Positions 5,519-5,538 of a stretch of DNA of 5,538 bases are shown in pieces. The DNA comes from Opitutia bacterium UBA6410 (GTDB lineage: Bacteria; Verrucomicrobiota; Verrucomicrobiia; Opitutales; Intestinicryptomonadaceae), in assembly GCA_002437405.1 (NCBI GenBank), contig DJPO01000054.1, positions 1-5,538 on the forward strand, given 5' to 3'. Every line of letters starts with the position of its first letter. The first letter of the stretch is position 1. A program made the translations under genes and the position numbers. The notes under the pieces are model-generated. The model was not told where the DNA came from, searched no databases, and saw only the letters and a program-made list of their open reading frames with translations.

Positions 5519-5538
5519 TTTTTTTTTTTTTTTTTTTT
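5519..5538. repeat. T20 homopolymer at the window end
   Basis: An unbroken run of 20 T begins 8 nt after the transporter stop and continues to the last base. No convincing GC-rich hairpin precedes it, only weak 3-4-bp pairings, so it is not a clear intrinsic terminator. Its position at the very end suggests a contig end where assembly stopped at a homopolymer, or an artefact. Confidence 0.8.

Overview
The window carries seven protein-coding genes and no RNA genes, insertion sequences or CRISPR arrays. The codon style, the DUF4832-type glycosidase relative and the exported protein of unknown function point to a heterotrophic, probably host- or polysaccharide-associated Gram-negative bacterium. 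My best guess is the Verrucomicrobiota/Lentisphaerota group. Bacteroidota is the main alternative, because the AraC regulator and the EamA transporter resemble proteins common there. Shine-Dalgarno (SD) use is mixed: clear before some genes and absent before others. The taxonomic call is inference.

Left part (1-1304): the 3' part of a large DUF4832-like carbohydrate-active protein gene (+) converges on a small SMR-family gene (-) closely matching guanidinium exporters (Gdx/SugE). A strong symmetrical hairpin (798-837) with A- and T-tracts on either side can terminate both. No known guanidine riboswitch is visible upstream of the exporter gene; its leader instead contains a different inverted repeat.

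Middle (1305-2619): a gene for an exported 307-residue protein of unknown function diverges from the exporter gene, with candidate promoters that overlap. It is followed after 7 nt, across an A8 tract and with no SD, by a VOC (glyoxalase-fold) metalloenzyme gene. The two are probably one transcript.

Right part (2620-5538): an AraC-type regulator is followed by a short-chain dehydrogenase (SDR) and an EamA/DMT transporter, the last two only 1 nt apart. The intervals before the regulator and before the SDR share the exact 10-mer TAGTGTTGTA. Before the regulator its TGTTGTA core recurs exactly 21 bp away, as expected for AraC-family half-sites, so the regulator probably controls itself and the SDR-transporter pair. 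The SDR is odd: it starts with a textbook signal peptide behind a strong SD, yet a second SD and ATG lie exactly where an ordinary cytoplasmic SDR would start. This suggests dual localisation or a recent capture of an export signal. The inducer and substrate are not identifiable from sequence. The window ends in an uninterrupted run of 20 T.
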